Shown: piece after piece, positions 35,792 to 44,842 of the stretch
Layout: the number at the start of each line of letters is the position of its first letter
How positions within the stretch are numbered: the first letter of the stretch is position 1
Assembly (NCBI GenBank): GCA_018054895.1
Contig: JAGPIQ010000006.1
Coordinates: 1-44,842 of the forward strand
Source: Lutibacter sp.
Lineage (GTDB): Bacteria > Bacteroidota > Bacteroidia > Flavobacteriales > Flavobacteriaceae
Direction of reading: 5' to 3'
Length of the DNA stretch: 44,842 nt
The notes under the pieces: model-generated
What the model was told of the DNA's origin: nothing
Seen by the model: the letters and a program-made list of their open reading frames with translations, nothing else
The model's database searches: none
Made by a program: the position numbers and the translations under genes

Positions 35792-36142
35792 ATGGAAGAT
35801 TTTGTAAAGTATATACAAAACGAGTTTGTAGCTAAAAAAGAATTACCTGATTTTCAAGCAGGAGATACAATTACCGTATACTTTGAAATTAAAGAGGGTG
35901 AGAAAACTCGTACTCAGTTCTTTAGAGGTACTGTAATCCAAAAAAGAGGTAGTGGTGTTACTGAAACATTTACTATTAGAAAAATGTCAGGAACTGTTGG
36001 TGTAGAGCGTATCTTCCCAATTAACTTACCTGCAATTCAAAAAATTGAAGTTAATAAACAAGGTAGAGTTCGTAGAGCACGTATTTTCTACTTCAGAGAA
36101 TTAACTGGTAAAAAAGCAAGAATTAAAGAAAGAAGACGTTAA
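35792..36142 (+). CDS. rplS: 50S ribosomal protein L19
   Basis: A 116-residue ribosomal protein L19 at the 30S-50S interface. Conserved segments are FQAGDTITVYFEIKEG, RTQFFRGTVIQKRGSG, ETFTIRKMSGTVGVERIFP, and the basic C-terminus FRELTGKKARIKERRR. Full length. It is followed 20 bp later by a very strong palindromic terminator. Confidence 0.98.
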   Translation: MEDFVKYIQNEFVAKKELPDFQAGDTITVYFEIKEGEKTRTQFFRGTVIQKRGSGVTETFTIRKMSGTVGVERIFPINLPAIQKIEVNKQGRVRRARIFYFRELTGKKARIKERRR

Positions 36143-36161
36143 TCCAATCTTTCTAAAAAAT

Positions 36162-36197
36162 AAAAAAACCGTTTTGAAATTTCAAAACGGTTTTTTT
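36162..36197. terminator. rplS terminator, 36-bp perfect palindrome
   Basis: Each 18-base arm is exact: 36162-36179 (seven A then CCGTTTTGAAA) against 36180-36197. The T run on the plus strand ends rplS. Because it is symmetric it can also stop minus-strand transcripts. Confidence 0.92.
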
Positions 36198-36198
36198 C

Positions 36199-36220
36199 GT
36201 TATTAACAATTGTTAATAAC
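36199..36220. repeat. 22-bp perfect palindrome
   Basis: GTTATTAACAA / TTGTTAATAAC, starting one base after the rplS terminator. It contains two inverted TTATTAACA motifs, each two bases from the DnaA-box consensus TTATCCACA. It could bind a dimeric regulator or DnaA; neither is established. Confidence 0.7.
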
Positions 36221-36675
36221 TTAGGTTCATAACATGTTGATAACAAAACTATTGAAAAGTTGTAAAAATCAAAAACAATGCGTTACTTTATACAACAATT
36301 AACAGCAAGTCGTTTCACTATAACAATAGAAAAGAAAAATTTTTAAAGTTCGAAACGGGGTTATGTTAATTGTAATGTTCTTGAACATCGTTTTTAAAAC
36401 CAACACAAAGTAACAGCCCAGTATCTCGAATACAATAAGAGACTGTGAATGGTTTTAAAAGCAAATTTTAAAGTAACTTGTTAAAATAGGCTTAAGAAAT
36501 GAAGCAACAAAATTTTAGAAGTTATTTTAAAGGATGATGCTCGTTTTTGTAAGAAGTTGATTTTTAATAAACAACAAGAAGAGGAAATTAGTAATTGTGT
36601 TATAATTTTAAATAAGAATAACGATAGCAATTAAAATTAGATTACCGAAAACTTACGAACTGAGCACTCCATAAG

Positions 36676-36718
36676 AAAGCCATGATATTGTAAAAGCAGT
36701 GTTATGGCTTTTGTTTTT
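36676..36718 (+). terminator. Orphan terminator in the rplS-icd gap
   Basis: An 8-bp stem AAAGCCAT (36676-36683) / ATGGCTTT (36704-36711), loop 20 nt, then TTGTTTTT. No annotated gene precedes it after the rplS terminator at 36162-36197, so it implies an unassigned transcript. The long loop lowers confidence. Confidence 0.5.
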
Positions 36719-36824
36719 AAATGAATTATTAGTATCATAATTTTCATTCACTTTTTTTATTTTAAATTTAATTTACTCATCATATTTATAACGTTTTCGC
36801 TATCGTTTTTCACTCGAATATTCT

Positions 36825-36832
36825 TATATTTG
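36825..36832 (+). promoter_or_regulatory. -7 promoter box for icd
   Basis: TATATTTG matches TAnnTTTG and lies 67 bp before the icd ATG. Confidence 0.5.
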
Positions 36833-36896
36833 CGTTGCAAAATTAATGTATCAAAAAATAATAGGATAAACCCATATAAGCTTAAAAAAATATTGA

Positions 36897-39128
<2,232 letters not shown>

Positions 39129-39147
39129 TAATAATGATACATAACTT

Positions 39148-39178
39148 AAAAAGCGAGATGGAAAATCTCGCTTTTTTT
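39148..39178 (+). terminator. Terminator of icd
   Basis: Stem AAAAAGCGAGAT (39148-39159) / ATCTCGCTTTTT (39165-39176), 5-base loop and a seven-T run, just after the icd stop. Confidence 0.92.
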
Positions 39179-39286
39179 ATTTAAACTAACTAAACTTTAT
39201 TAATATGGGGACATCAATTCTTTACTAATTTTTAGCCTATATTATATTGACACAAACATTTTTATAAAGTCACAAATAATTATTAG

Positions 39287-39294
39287 TATTTTTG
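39287..39294 (+). promoter_or_regulatory. -7 promoter box of murQ operon
   Basis: TATTTTTG matches TAnnTTTG and is followed by only four bases before ATG 39299, so the murQ mRNA is predicted to be leaderless or nearly so. Confidence 0.5.
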
Positions 39295-39298
39295 AACT

Positions 39299-40123
39299 AT
39301 GGATATAAACTTTACAAAAACTACCGAACAAACATCAAAATACAATCATTTAGAAAAAATGACTGTCGCTGAAATTTTAACTTCTATAAATACTGAAGAT
39401 AAAACCGTTCCTTTTGCTATTGAAAAAAAAATTACTGAGATAGAAAAATTGGTCCTTGAAATTGTTGCCCGAATGAAAAATGGCGGACGATTATTTTATA
39501 TTGGCGCAGGAACAAGTGGTCGCTTAGGAATTGTAGATGCTTCTGAATGTCCACCAACGTTTGGTGTACCTCACAATATGGTTATTGGAATTATTGCTGG
39601 TGGCGATATTGCTATTAGAAAAGCAGTGGAATTTGCAGAAGATTCAACCACTCAAGGCTGGGAAGATTTAAAGAAATATGATGTAAACAATTTAGATACT
39701 GTTATTGGAATTGCTGCGTCTGGTACAACACCTTATGTAATTAGTGGTTTAGAAAAATGCAATGAGCATGAAATTTTAACCGCTTGTATTACATGTAATG
39801 AAAACAGTCCGCTATCAAACGTTTCAAAACATCCTATTGAAATTGTAGTTGGTCCTGAATTTGTTACGGGAAGTTCACGAATGAAAGCGGGAACTGCTCA
39901 AAAATTAGTATTGAATATGATTTCAACTAGTGTAATGATTCAGTTAGGAAAAGTGAAAGGAAATAAAATGGTGGATATGCAACTATCTAACAACAAACTA
40001 GTTGACAGAGGAGCCAAAATGTTAATGGAAGAATTAAATATTTCAGAAGAAATAGCAAACGAATTATTATTAAAACATAAAAATGTACGAAACGCGATAA
40101 ACAGTTACACGCATGGGAACTGA
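39299..40123 (+). CDS. murQ: N-acetylmuramic acid 6-phosphate etherase
   Basis: A 274-residue SIS-domain enzyme that cleaves the lactyl ether of MurNAc-6-phosphate during peptidoglycan recycling. The signature GAGTSGRLGIVDASECPPTFG region (about 76-96) binds the sugar phosphate, and the second SIS motif is GIAASGTTPYV (about 141-151), followed by GSSRMKAGTAQK (about 195-206). Somewhat shorter than E. coli MurQ (298). It is the first gene of a tightly packed operon and overlaps the next gene by 11 bp. Confidence 0.96.
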   Translation: MDINFTKTTEQTSKYNHLEKMTVAEILTSINTEDKTVPFAIEKKITEIEKLVLEIVARMKNGGRLFYIGAGTSGRLGIVDASECPPTFGVPHNMVIGIIAGGDIAIRKAVEFAEDSTTQGWEDLKKYDVNNLDTVIGIAASGTTPYVISGLEKCNEHEILTACITCNENSPLSNVSKHPIEIVVGPEFVTGSSRMKAGTAQKLVLNMISTSVMIQLGKVKGNKMVDMQLSNNKLVDRGAKMLMEELNISEEIANELLLKHKNVRNAINSYTHGN

Positions 40124-40340
40124 TAAAAAAAAATTAGCTCGTGGTATAAAATATGAAGTTACAGCGTTACCTTTATTGCTATTTTCGCCTATTTTAATCA
40201 CTATTGGCTACAAAGCCATAAAACTGAATAACAATTATATTTATTTAATTGCTGGTGTTTTAATGGCTGTTGGAGCTGTTGTTTTAGGCTATTTAGGAAT
40301 TAAAATAATTTTAGATGCTTTATTTGATAAAGAAAAATGA
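40113..40340 (+). CDS. DUF6095-family small membrane protein
   Basis: A 75-residue protein with two transmembrane segments (ALPLLLFSPILITIGYKAI, about 19-37; then LIAGVLMAVGAVVLGYLGI, about 46-64) and charged ends (KKKLARG, DKEK). It matches the DUF6095 type of small membrane protein that often follows murQ in flavobacteria. It overlaps murQ by 11 bp and the next gene by 4 bp (ATGA), so the three genes are translationally linked. Function unknown; the context points to the envelope. Confidence 0.85.
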   Translation: MGTDKKKLARGIKYEVTALPLLLFSPILITIGYKAIKLNNNYIYLIAGVLMAVGAVVLGYLGIKIILDALFDKEK

Positions 40341-41377
40341 GTATTTCAAAATTTAAAAATTGGGAATATTGGCCTTCTTACATGTTCTATGTTCCGATAC
40401 TACCCTACGCTTTTTATTTAGCTTTTAAAGCTCGGCATTTCATATTTTTTTCAGCAACCAACCCCGCTATTGTACATTCAGGAAATGGAAGTGAATCCAA
40501 ATATGCTACGCTTCAATTAATTCCTTCTGAATTTAAACCTACCTCTATTTATATAAAAGCAAACAGTAGTACTAAAAATGCAGTTGAACAACTTTATAAA
40601 AGTACAATTCAATACCCTTTTATTATAAAGCCTGATATTGGCTTTAGAGGGCTTTTGGTGAATAAAATTACAAATGAAGTTGAACTAAGAAACTACCTTC
40701 AAAAGCATGATGATATTAACTTAATTATTCAAGAATTAATAACATACAACAATGAATGTGGTATATTTTATCATCGGTTACCAAATGAAGAATTTGGAAA
40801 AATAACTTCCATAACTTTAAAAAAGTTTTTATCGGTTACTGGTGATGGTATTTCATCATTAAAAACCTTAATTAAAAATGATAAAAGAGCACAGTTTTAT
40901 ATGCCTTTACTCACTGATCTTCACAAAAAAAACTTTGACTTAATTCTAAAAAAAGATGAAGAAAAAATACTTAGCAGTATTGGAAATCATGCAAAAGGGA
41001 CTCAATTTATAAACGGAAATTATTTAATTTCTAAAAAGTTAGAGCATGCTATTGATACTATTATGAAACAAATACCCAATTTTTACTATGGAAGACTTGA
41101 TATTAGATATGAAACTACGGAAGATTTATTGCTGTTAAAACACGTTAAAATTATTGAACTAAACGGAATAATTTCGGAACCAACACATATTTACGACCAA
41201 AAAAACATGACTTACTTTAAAGCTTTAAATGAATTAAGAAAACATTGGCAAATTATGTTCCAAATTGCAACTATAAATCACTCTTGTTTTAATGTAAAAT
41301 ATGAAAGTTTTTCAACTTTTTATAAAAGTGTTTTACAATTAAAAAAATATTCAACGCTTATAAAAAGTAAAAATTAA
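40337..41377 (+). CDS. ATP-grasp enzyme resembling D-Ala-D-Ala ligase, uncharacterised
   Basis: A 346-residue ATP-grasp-like protein. The N-terminus has a Trp/Pro/Tyr-rich amphipathic or membrane-associated stretch (KNWEYWPSYMFYVPILPY) and FIFFSATNPAIVHSGNGSESK. The ATP-binding part has YPFIIKPDIGFRGLLV (about 94-109), IIQELITYNNECGIFYH (about 131-147) and a late IIELNGIISEPTHIYD that carries metal-binding residues of the fold. Similar proteins are often annotated as D-alanine-D-alanine ligase, but the real substrate is unknown. It starts inside the DUF6095 stop (ATGA) and its stop overlaps the convergent T9SS gene by 4 bp. Joining an amino acid to an envelope sugar or peptide is a reasonable guess. 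Confidence 0.85.
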   Translation: MSISKFKNWEYWPSYMFYVPILPYAFYLAFKARHFIFFSATNPAIVHSGNGSESKYATLQLIPSEFKPTSIYIKANSSTKNAVEQLYKSTIQYPFIIKPDIGFRGLLVNKITNEVELRNYLQKHDDINLIIQELITYNNECGIFYHRLPNEEFGKITSITLKKFLSVTGDGISSLKTLIKNDKRAQFYMPLLTDLHKKNFDLILKKDEEKILSSIGNHAKGTQFINGNYLISKKLEHAIDTIMKQIPNFYYGRLDIRYETTEDLLLLKHVKIIELNGIISEPTHIYDQKNMTYFKALNELRKHWQIMFQIATINHSCFNVKYESFSTFYKSVLQLKKYSTLIKSKN

Positions 41378-42534
41378 CGTAATAAATGAATAAAACCAGT
41401 ATATGTTTTATCATCCGTATCATAAATTTTTAAAAGATAAAAATAGGTACCTGTTGGCAATCCTCTTCCTTTACCAATAGTTAATTTATGCTCAGATGTA
41501 CCATCCCATGTATTATCATACTTTTCTTTAGAATATACCAACGCTCCCCATCTATTAAATATTTGAAGTAAATTATTTGGTTTCCTTTCAATTCCTTCAA
41601 TTACTAAATAATCATTTATACCATCTCCGTTAGGACTAAAAGAATTAGCAATAAAAAAAGATTCTTCACCTAAAACACCTTTAAAATCAGAACCAATGGT
41701 TATTATTTCATAATCCTTAGGATTAAACGATACAGATTCTACTGAGCCTGTATATAAATTACCCATTATATTTTCACTCCCTAAATCTACCCACATATTG
41801 GAATTTATATCCCAGCCTACAACACTAAGTGTAGTAATATCTTTTGTTAGTAATGCAATATTACTATCCCGATCCCATGTTAAAACAACTTCTGTTTCTT
41901 CCGTACCATTTAAATCCCAAAATTCTACTTCACTTACTTTTACTAATAATTCTTGCCTTTTTGAAGTGTCAAATGAAGTATTAAATGTTGAAGGGCTATT
42001 CGGGTTTTCTCTAAAATAAGCACCGCTATACGTTGAGTTTTTCGCTTGATTTGGTAATAACATAGATCTTAATGAATTATCATCTCCAATTGGAAACGTA
42101 AACTCGCTATTATTGCTAGTTACCGCATAGCCATCTACATAATTTGAATCATTTTCACCTGCATATACATAATAGTCTAAAAAATTTAAAGATACTCCTA
42201 AGTCATTTCTTGGTGTAACTACCTTTCCTGAAAGAAATGATAAATTATTAGTTACTTCCAAAGAAGTTTCAAGAAATAAATCTCTAAAAACATCAATTTC
42301 AATAGTATTAAAAGACATTTTATTATTACCAGAAACCGATAAACGTCCGTTTAAACTATAAAAACCTGCAAACCCTACATTTTGATTGAAAGTACCATTG
42401 TTAACAACATTGGTATGAAAACCTATGTTACCGCCTTTGTGTATTTGAACATTTCCACTATTTTGGAATGCCGTTTGAGCGTTACTAGTTATACACATAA
42501 ATAGAACACAACTAATAAACAAAAAAAATTTCAT
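41374..42534 (-). CDS. Secreted protein with type B T9SS sorting domain (gliding motility-associated C-terminal domain)
   Basis: A 386-residue exported protein. Signal peptide ending SNAQ; a beta-rich N-terminal half resembling repetitive filament or shell domains (IHKGGNIGFHTNVVNNGTFN, LFLETSLEVTNNLSFLSGK, about 20-110); and a C-terminal type B sorting domain (about 295-386) with ANSFSPNGDGINDYLVIEG, LQIFNRWGALVYS, DNTWDGTS and LPTGTYFYLLKI. Type B domains direct secretion by the Bacteroidota type IX system, which is not encoded in this window. It is the last gene of a minus-strand cluster of secreted proteins, with a 62-bp gap to the next upstream gene. The function is unknown, probably surface exposed. 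Confidence 0.92.
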   Translation of the reverse strand: MKFFLFISCVLFMCITSNAQTAFQNSGNVQIHKGGNIGFHTNVVNNGTFNQNVGFAGFYSLNGRLSVSGNNKMSFNTIEIDVFRDLFLETSLEVTNNLSFLSGKVVTPRNDLGVSLNFLDYYVYAGENDSNYVDGYAVTSNNSEFTFPIGDDNSLRSMLLPNQAKNSTYSGAYFRENPNSPSTFNTSFDTSKRQELLVKVSEVEFWDLNGTEETEVVLTWDRDSNIALLTKDITTLSVVGWDINSNMWVDLGSENIMGNLYTGSVESVSFNPKDYEIITIGSDFKGVLGEESFFIANSFSPNGDGINDYLVIEGIERKPNNLLQIFNRWGALVYSKEKYDNTWDGTSEHKLTIGKGRGLPTGTYFYLLKIYDTDDKTYTGFIHLLR

Positions 42535-42596
42535 AATTATTTTGTGTAAAATGTAACTTTTATGGATGACATATTATTTTTCACTTCCTTCTATTT

Positions 42597-43805
42597 CTAA
42601 TTAACATAGAATTTAACACATCCACAAGCATTCCCAATACCCGGTATCGATTTATTAGCTATTATTTGGCGATATTGACTATTTGCGCCTATCGGACTAG
42701 TACTTGTAAACAAATAATCATATGTTTCATCTGTATTTTTTTGTTCTATAACAGTATGATCACCAAGAGTAAAATTTGTTAACCTATAAGGTACATTATC
42801 TAAAAGAATTTTATACGATGTTGCTTTACTACCACTATTAAAACCTAATTGAAAATAATATGACCCACTATTATTGTCATTTAGAGTATATGTGAAATCT
42901 GTAATTAGATCTCCACCAGTTGTAATTCCTGAGCCCGTGGTTGGTGTTGACGATTGAGTAACATCTGTTACTACTACTTTGGTTGCTGATGTATTAAAAT
43001 ACCAAACCTCATCTACAGTAGAATCTTCTTGATTACCATTGCTTCTTTGAGTAACTATTACATCAAAACCCGTTGACTTTTGTGAACCAGCTACTACTGA
43101 AGCTATTCGAGAATAGGAATTGTTATACCCAGTCCCCAAAGCAATATCATAATTAGCACCATTTGGATGAGGAGTGTCAAAAGTAACTTTATACTTTCCA
43201 GTTTCATTTATTGGTTTTGTTACGGAGCAATTGATGTTAAAAGAATTTGTTCCATTTGCTTGTGTGTGAGCGGCTGCAAAAACATAGCCAATAGTATCTT
43301 TTTTAATTGTTAGTGTTGAAGAAGTAGAAGTGGCATCTACCCATTTTGTGCCGTTTCCAGTTGATGATAATACTTGATTTAAAGCACCTGATTGTCCACT
43401 ACTATCTAATAAAGTACCTGGAATATTTACATTTGTTGCTTTAAGTGTGTTTGTGGCAGTATCCCAAAAAAAATCACTGTTTTTTTCAGTAGGTACTCCA
43501 TTAGCACCTGCAAAAAACACGGAACCTGGAGTTCCTGTATGTGTTAATTCCACCCAAGTAGTACCATTAAAAATTTTAATAGTATTTGGTATGGAAATAT
43601 TATTTATCCAAACATCATTTTCAAGCACAGCACCGGCTGACGTGTTTGGGTCTATATCAGTTGTATATACTTTATTATTATTAACGGCTATTTTTGTTCC
43701 TTTTTGATTAATAACGGTAACTTTTTGCGCTAAGCTTATTTGAAAAAAGCCAACACAATATGTAAACAATAAAAATTGTATGATTTTTTTATAAAACATC
43801 GTCAT
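42597..43805 (-). CDS. Exported protein of unknown function, beta-rich
   Basis: A 402-residue protein with a signal peptide (about 1-26, ending ISLAQ; the first residue may be Met3 at 43799). After it comes VTVINQKGTKIAVNNNKVYT, matching the start of the neighbouring 206-residue protein (VRVIDNKGTIKYF). The middle has segments common in flavobacterial fibre-like proteins (IKIFNGTTWVELTHTG, SGALNQVLSSTGNGTKWVDA). The C-terminal half is rich in Thr, Ser and Asn, and ends in CGCVKFYVN. No enzymatic motif is seen. It sits between the 206-residue protein and the T9SS protein, and is likely a structural or adhesive surface component. Confidence 0.75.
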   Translation of the reverse strand: MTMFYKKIIQFLLFTYCVGFFQISLAQKVTVINQKGTKIAVNNNKVYTTDIDPNTSAGAVLENDVWINNISIPNTIKIFNGTTWVELTHTGTPGSVFFAGANGVPTEKNSDFFWDTATNTLKATNVNIPGTLLDSSGQSGALNQVLSSTGNGTKWVDATSTSSTLTIKKDTIGYVFAAAHTQANGTNSFNINCSVTKPINETGKYKVTFDTPHPNGANYDIALGTGYNNSYSRIASVVAGSQKSTGFDVIVTQRSNGNQEDSTVDEVWYFNTSATKVVVTDVTQSSTPTTGSGITTGGDLITDFTYTLNDNNSGSYYFQLGFNSGSKATSYKILLDNVPYRLTNFTLGDHTVIEQKNTDETYDYLFTSTSPIGANSQYRQIIANKSIPGIGNACGCVKFYVN

Positions 43806-43851
43806 TAATTCATTCTTTTAAAGAGAAGCTGTATTATTATTTAATTGATTC

Positions 43852-43903
43852 CTTGTTTAAAGAGTTGATTATGAAATAACCAACTCTTCATATATTAAAC
43901 AAG
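43852..43903 (-). terminator. Stem-loop after the 206-residue secreted protein gene
   Basis: A 13-bp stem with one mismatch (43860-43872 / 43876-43888, 3-base loop), extended by an outer CTTGTTTAA (43852-43860) / TTAAACAAG (43895-43903). It lies between two cluster genes. The T run is weak, so it may attenuate rather than fully stop transcription. Confidence 0.5.
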
Positions 43904-43928
43904 AAATAATTTATAAGGAAGTTCCTTA

Positions 43929-44549
43929 TTATTTGATGTATTGAACTTCAATAATATCACCTGCATAAACTGGGTAATCTGCTAAAGTTAAAGTAACTGT
44001 AGATCCTGAAACAGTATAATCAGTAGTTCCAATTAATTTGGCTCCATTTCTATATACCCAAACCTGACTAAAGTTTGGAAGTGCTGGACTAACTGCTAAT
44101 AGATAAGCAGTTTGGTTGTTAGCAGCTGTAAAAACTTCTTGTCCACTTTGAATTAAATCTGATGCTACCATTTTTTGAACTTCACCTGTTGTTTCATCTC
44201 TAACTAAAAGAGTGAATCCAGTACCATCAACAACTGTAGCTGCGCTTAAACTTGTTTCTTTTACTCCTGTAATAGCAAAAACTTTTCCTGTAGCATCAAT
44301 ATAAGTATCATTCGTCAAAGTACCTCCTAGTTGCCAAGTTGTTGTTGTAACATCACCTGTAGCATTTACAATTTGAGTTATTCCATTATTAGATTGAAAA
44401 TATTTAATTGTTCCTTTGTTATCTATAACTCTAACCGCATTTGTAGTTTTAGCTACATCAGTAGTTGATTGTGCACTTGCAACACCAATTGATAGCATAC
44501 ATACAGCCACCAACGCTAATTTTAATTTATTTTGTAAACTTGTTTTCAT
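43929..44549 (-). CDS. Exported protein with C-terminal beta domain shared with its upstream neighbour
   Basis: A 206-residue protein with a clear signal peptide (about 1-27, ending GVASAQ). The mature start has NAVRVIDNKGTIKYF, close to the 402-residue protein downstream. The last about 75 residues (EVFTAANNQTAYLLAVSP, then VWVYRNGAKLIGTTDYTVSG, ending AGDIIEVQYIK) align with the C-terminus of the partial protein at the right edge (VVTAMDGQSQ, IDVFRNGVRI, IRIVQFY). This domain resembles phage-tail-fibre or adhesin beta modules. Function unknown; part of a secreted-protein cluster. Confidence 0.8.
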   Translation of the reverse strand: MKTSLQNKLKLALVAVCMLSIGVASAQSTTDVAKTTNAVRVIDNKGTIKYFQSNNGITQIVNATGDVTTTTWQLGGTLTNDTYIDATGKVFAITGVKETSLSAATVVDGTGFTLLVRDETTGEVQKMVASDLIQSGQEVFTAANNQTAYLLAVSPALPNFSQVWVYRNGAKLIGTTDYTVSGSTVTLTLADYPVYAGDIIEVQYIK

Positions 44550-44603
44550 GTTTGTTTAAATTTAAAGGGTTTTATTTATTTATTGATTTATTATTATTTA
44601 TAT

Positions 44604-44842
44604 TTAATAAAATTGCACTATTCTTATTTTATCGTCTTTATAACAAATTGCTTCTGGCTCCAATTCTATAGTTGTAGCATTTACAACGGTAAAAGCTATA
44701 CGTACTCCATTTCTGAATACATCAATTTGTTTTGGATTTGCAATTGGGTACGGCGGTGTAAATTGACTTTGACCATCCATTGCTGTAACAACAATTTCTT
44801 CTTCTCTTAATAAAGTAGATGCTTCTATTTTTTTTAATATTC
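44604..44842 (-). CDS. C-terminal part of a probable surface protein, 5' end outside window
   Basis: An open frame from the right edge to the stop at 44604 (79 codons visible). It ends with a beta domain homologous to the C-terminus of the 206-residue neighbour: VVTAMDGQSQF, PKQIDVFRNGVRIAF, ATTIELEP, DDKIRIVQFY. The gene is probably longer and is first or early in the cluster. The remainder cannot be judged. Confidence 0.7.
   Translation of the reverse strand, partial: ILKKIEASTLLREEEIVVTAMDGQSQFTPPYPIANPKQIDVFRNGVRIAFTVVNATTIELEPEAICYKDDKIRIVQFY

Larger units (their letters stand above)
36198..36824. other. Gene-poor gap between rplS and icd; possible small RNA
   Basis: Within the 757-bp gap between rplS and icd I see no convincing protein gene. 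It contains a 22-bp perfect palindrome (36199-36220); a TGTTGATAA motif (36235-36243); an 11-bp inverted repeat (36392-36402 with 36450-36460) enclosing a second short stem (CAG..TCTC 36419-36427 / GAGACTG 36439-36445); an ATGTTC-TT-GAACAT stem (36375-36388); an open stretch of 43 codons without a start (36503-36634); and a separate terminator at 36676-36718. The nested stems followed by a terminator with no gene in front suggest a small RNA, but no known family (6S, tmRNA, RNase P, SRP) is recognisable. Confidence 0.4.

Noticed and set aside
36343-36366. GTTCGAAAC-like sequence resembling a tRNA T-loop
   Set aside because: The flanks do not pair into a T stem, and no D or anticodon arm or acceptor stem is present.
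36503-36634. 43-codon open stretch (ILEVILKDDARFCKKLIF...) in the rplS-icd gap
   Set aside because: It has no start codon, and the length is not unusual by chance in AT-rich DNA. It could be a remnant, but nothing identifies it.
44550-44603. TTTATT/TTATTA repeats before the 206-residue protein gene
   Set aside because: Simple AT-rich leader of the kind common before flavobacterial genes; not a structured repeat.

Overview
The window looks like chromosomal DNA from a marine or aquatic member of the Flavobacteriaceae (Bacteroidota). The evidence is strong AT-richness, almost no Shine-Dalgarno sequences, several Bacteroidota-type -7 promoter boxes (TAnnTTTG), a SusC/SusD pair, two TonB-dependent receptors with carboxypeptidase-like N-terminal domains, a type B T9SS sorting domain, a LytS/LytTR two-component pair, and a murQ-DUF6095 pairing. 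The genus cannot be told from the sequence alone. I saw no tRNA, rRNA, CRISPR array, insertion sequence or prophage.

Left region (1-11390, all minus strand): a LytTR response regulator and its histidine kinase are followed by a secreted zinc metalloprotease, a SusC-type transporter, a SusD-type lipoprotein and a DUF5018-like lipoprotein, ending in a good terminator. A second metallopeptidase lipoprotein runs off the left edge. The gene content suggests a regulated protein- or peptide-uptake locus. A direct repeat with LytTR-like geometry sits upstream of the protease.

Middle region (11538-28656): periplasmic MsrA and threonine aldolase (minus); prfB (RF2, without the usual frameshift site) coupled to a HAD phosphatase; two paralogous TonB-dependent receptors flanking an arsC-like gene; a small membrane protein; sbcD-sbcC; an M24 peptidase; a decayed MliC-like lipoprotein gene; and class I fumarase (minus).

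Information-processing region (28986-36142): an operon of dnaA, a low-molecular-weight phosphatase and an RsmI-like methyltransferase; a hotdog thioesterase; a yigZ gene with no standard start codon; ribD; prmC (which methylates the GGQ glutamine of release factors such as the RF2 encoded here); trmD; and rplS. It is followed by a 757-bp gene-poor gap that holds a 36-bp and a 22-bp perfect palindrome and a second, unassigned terminator.

Right region (36900-44842): monomeric isocitrate dehydrogenase; a tightly overlapped murQ-DUF6095-ATP-grasp operon; then, convergent to it, a minus-strand cluster of secreted proteins. The last gene of that cluster carries a type B T9SS sorting domain. Two tandem members share a homologous C-terminal domain. 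The least explained parts of the window are this surface-protein cluster, the uncharacterised ATP-grasp operon, and the gap after rplS.
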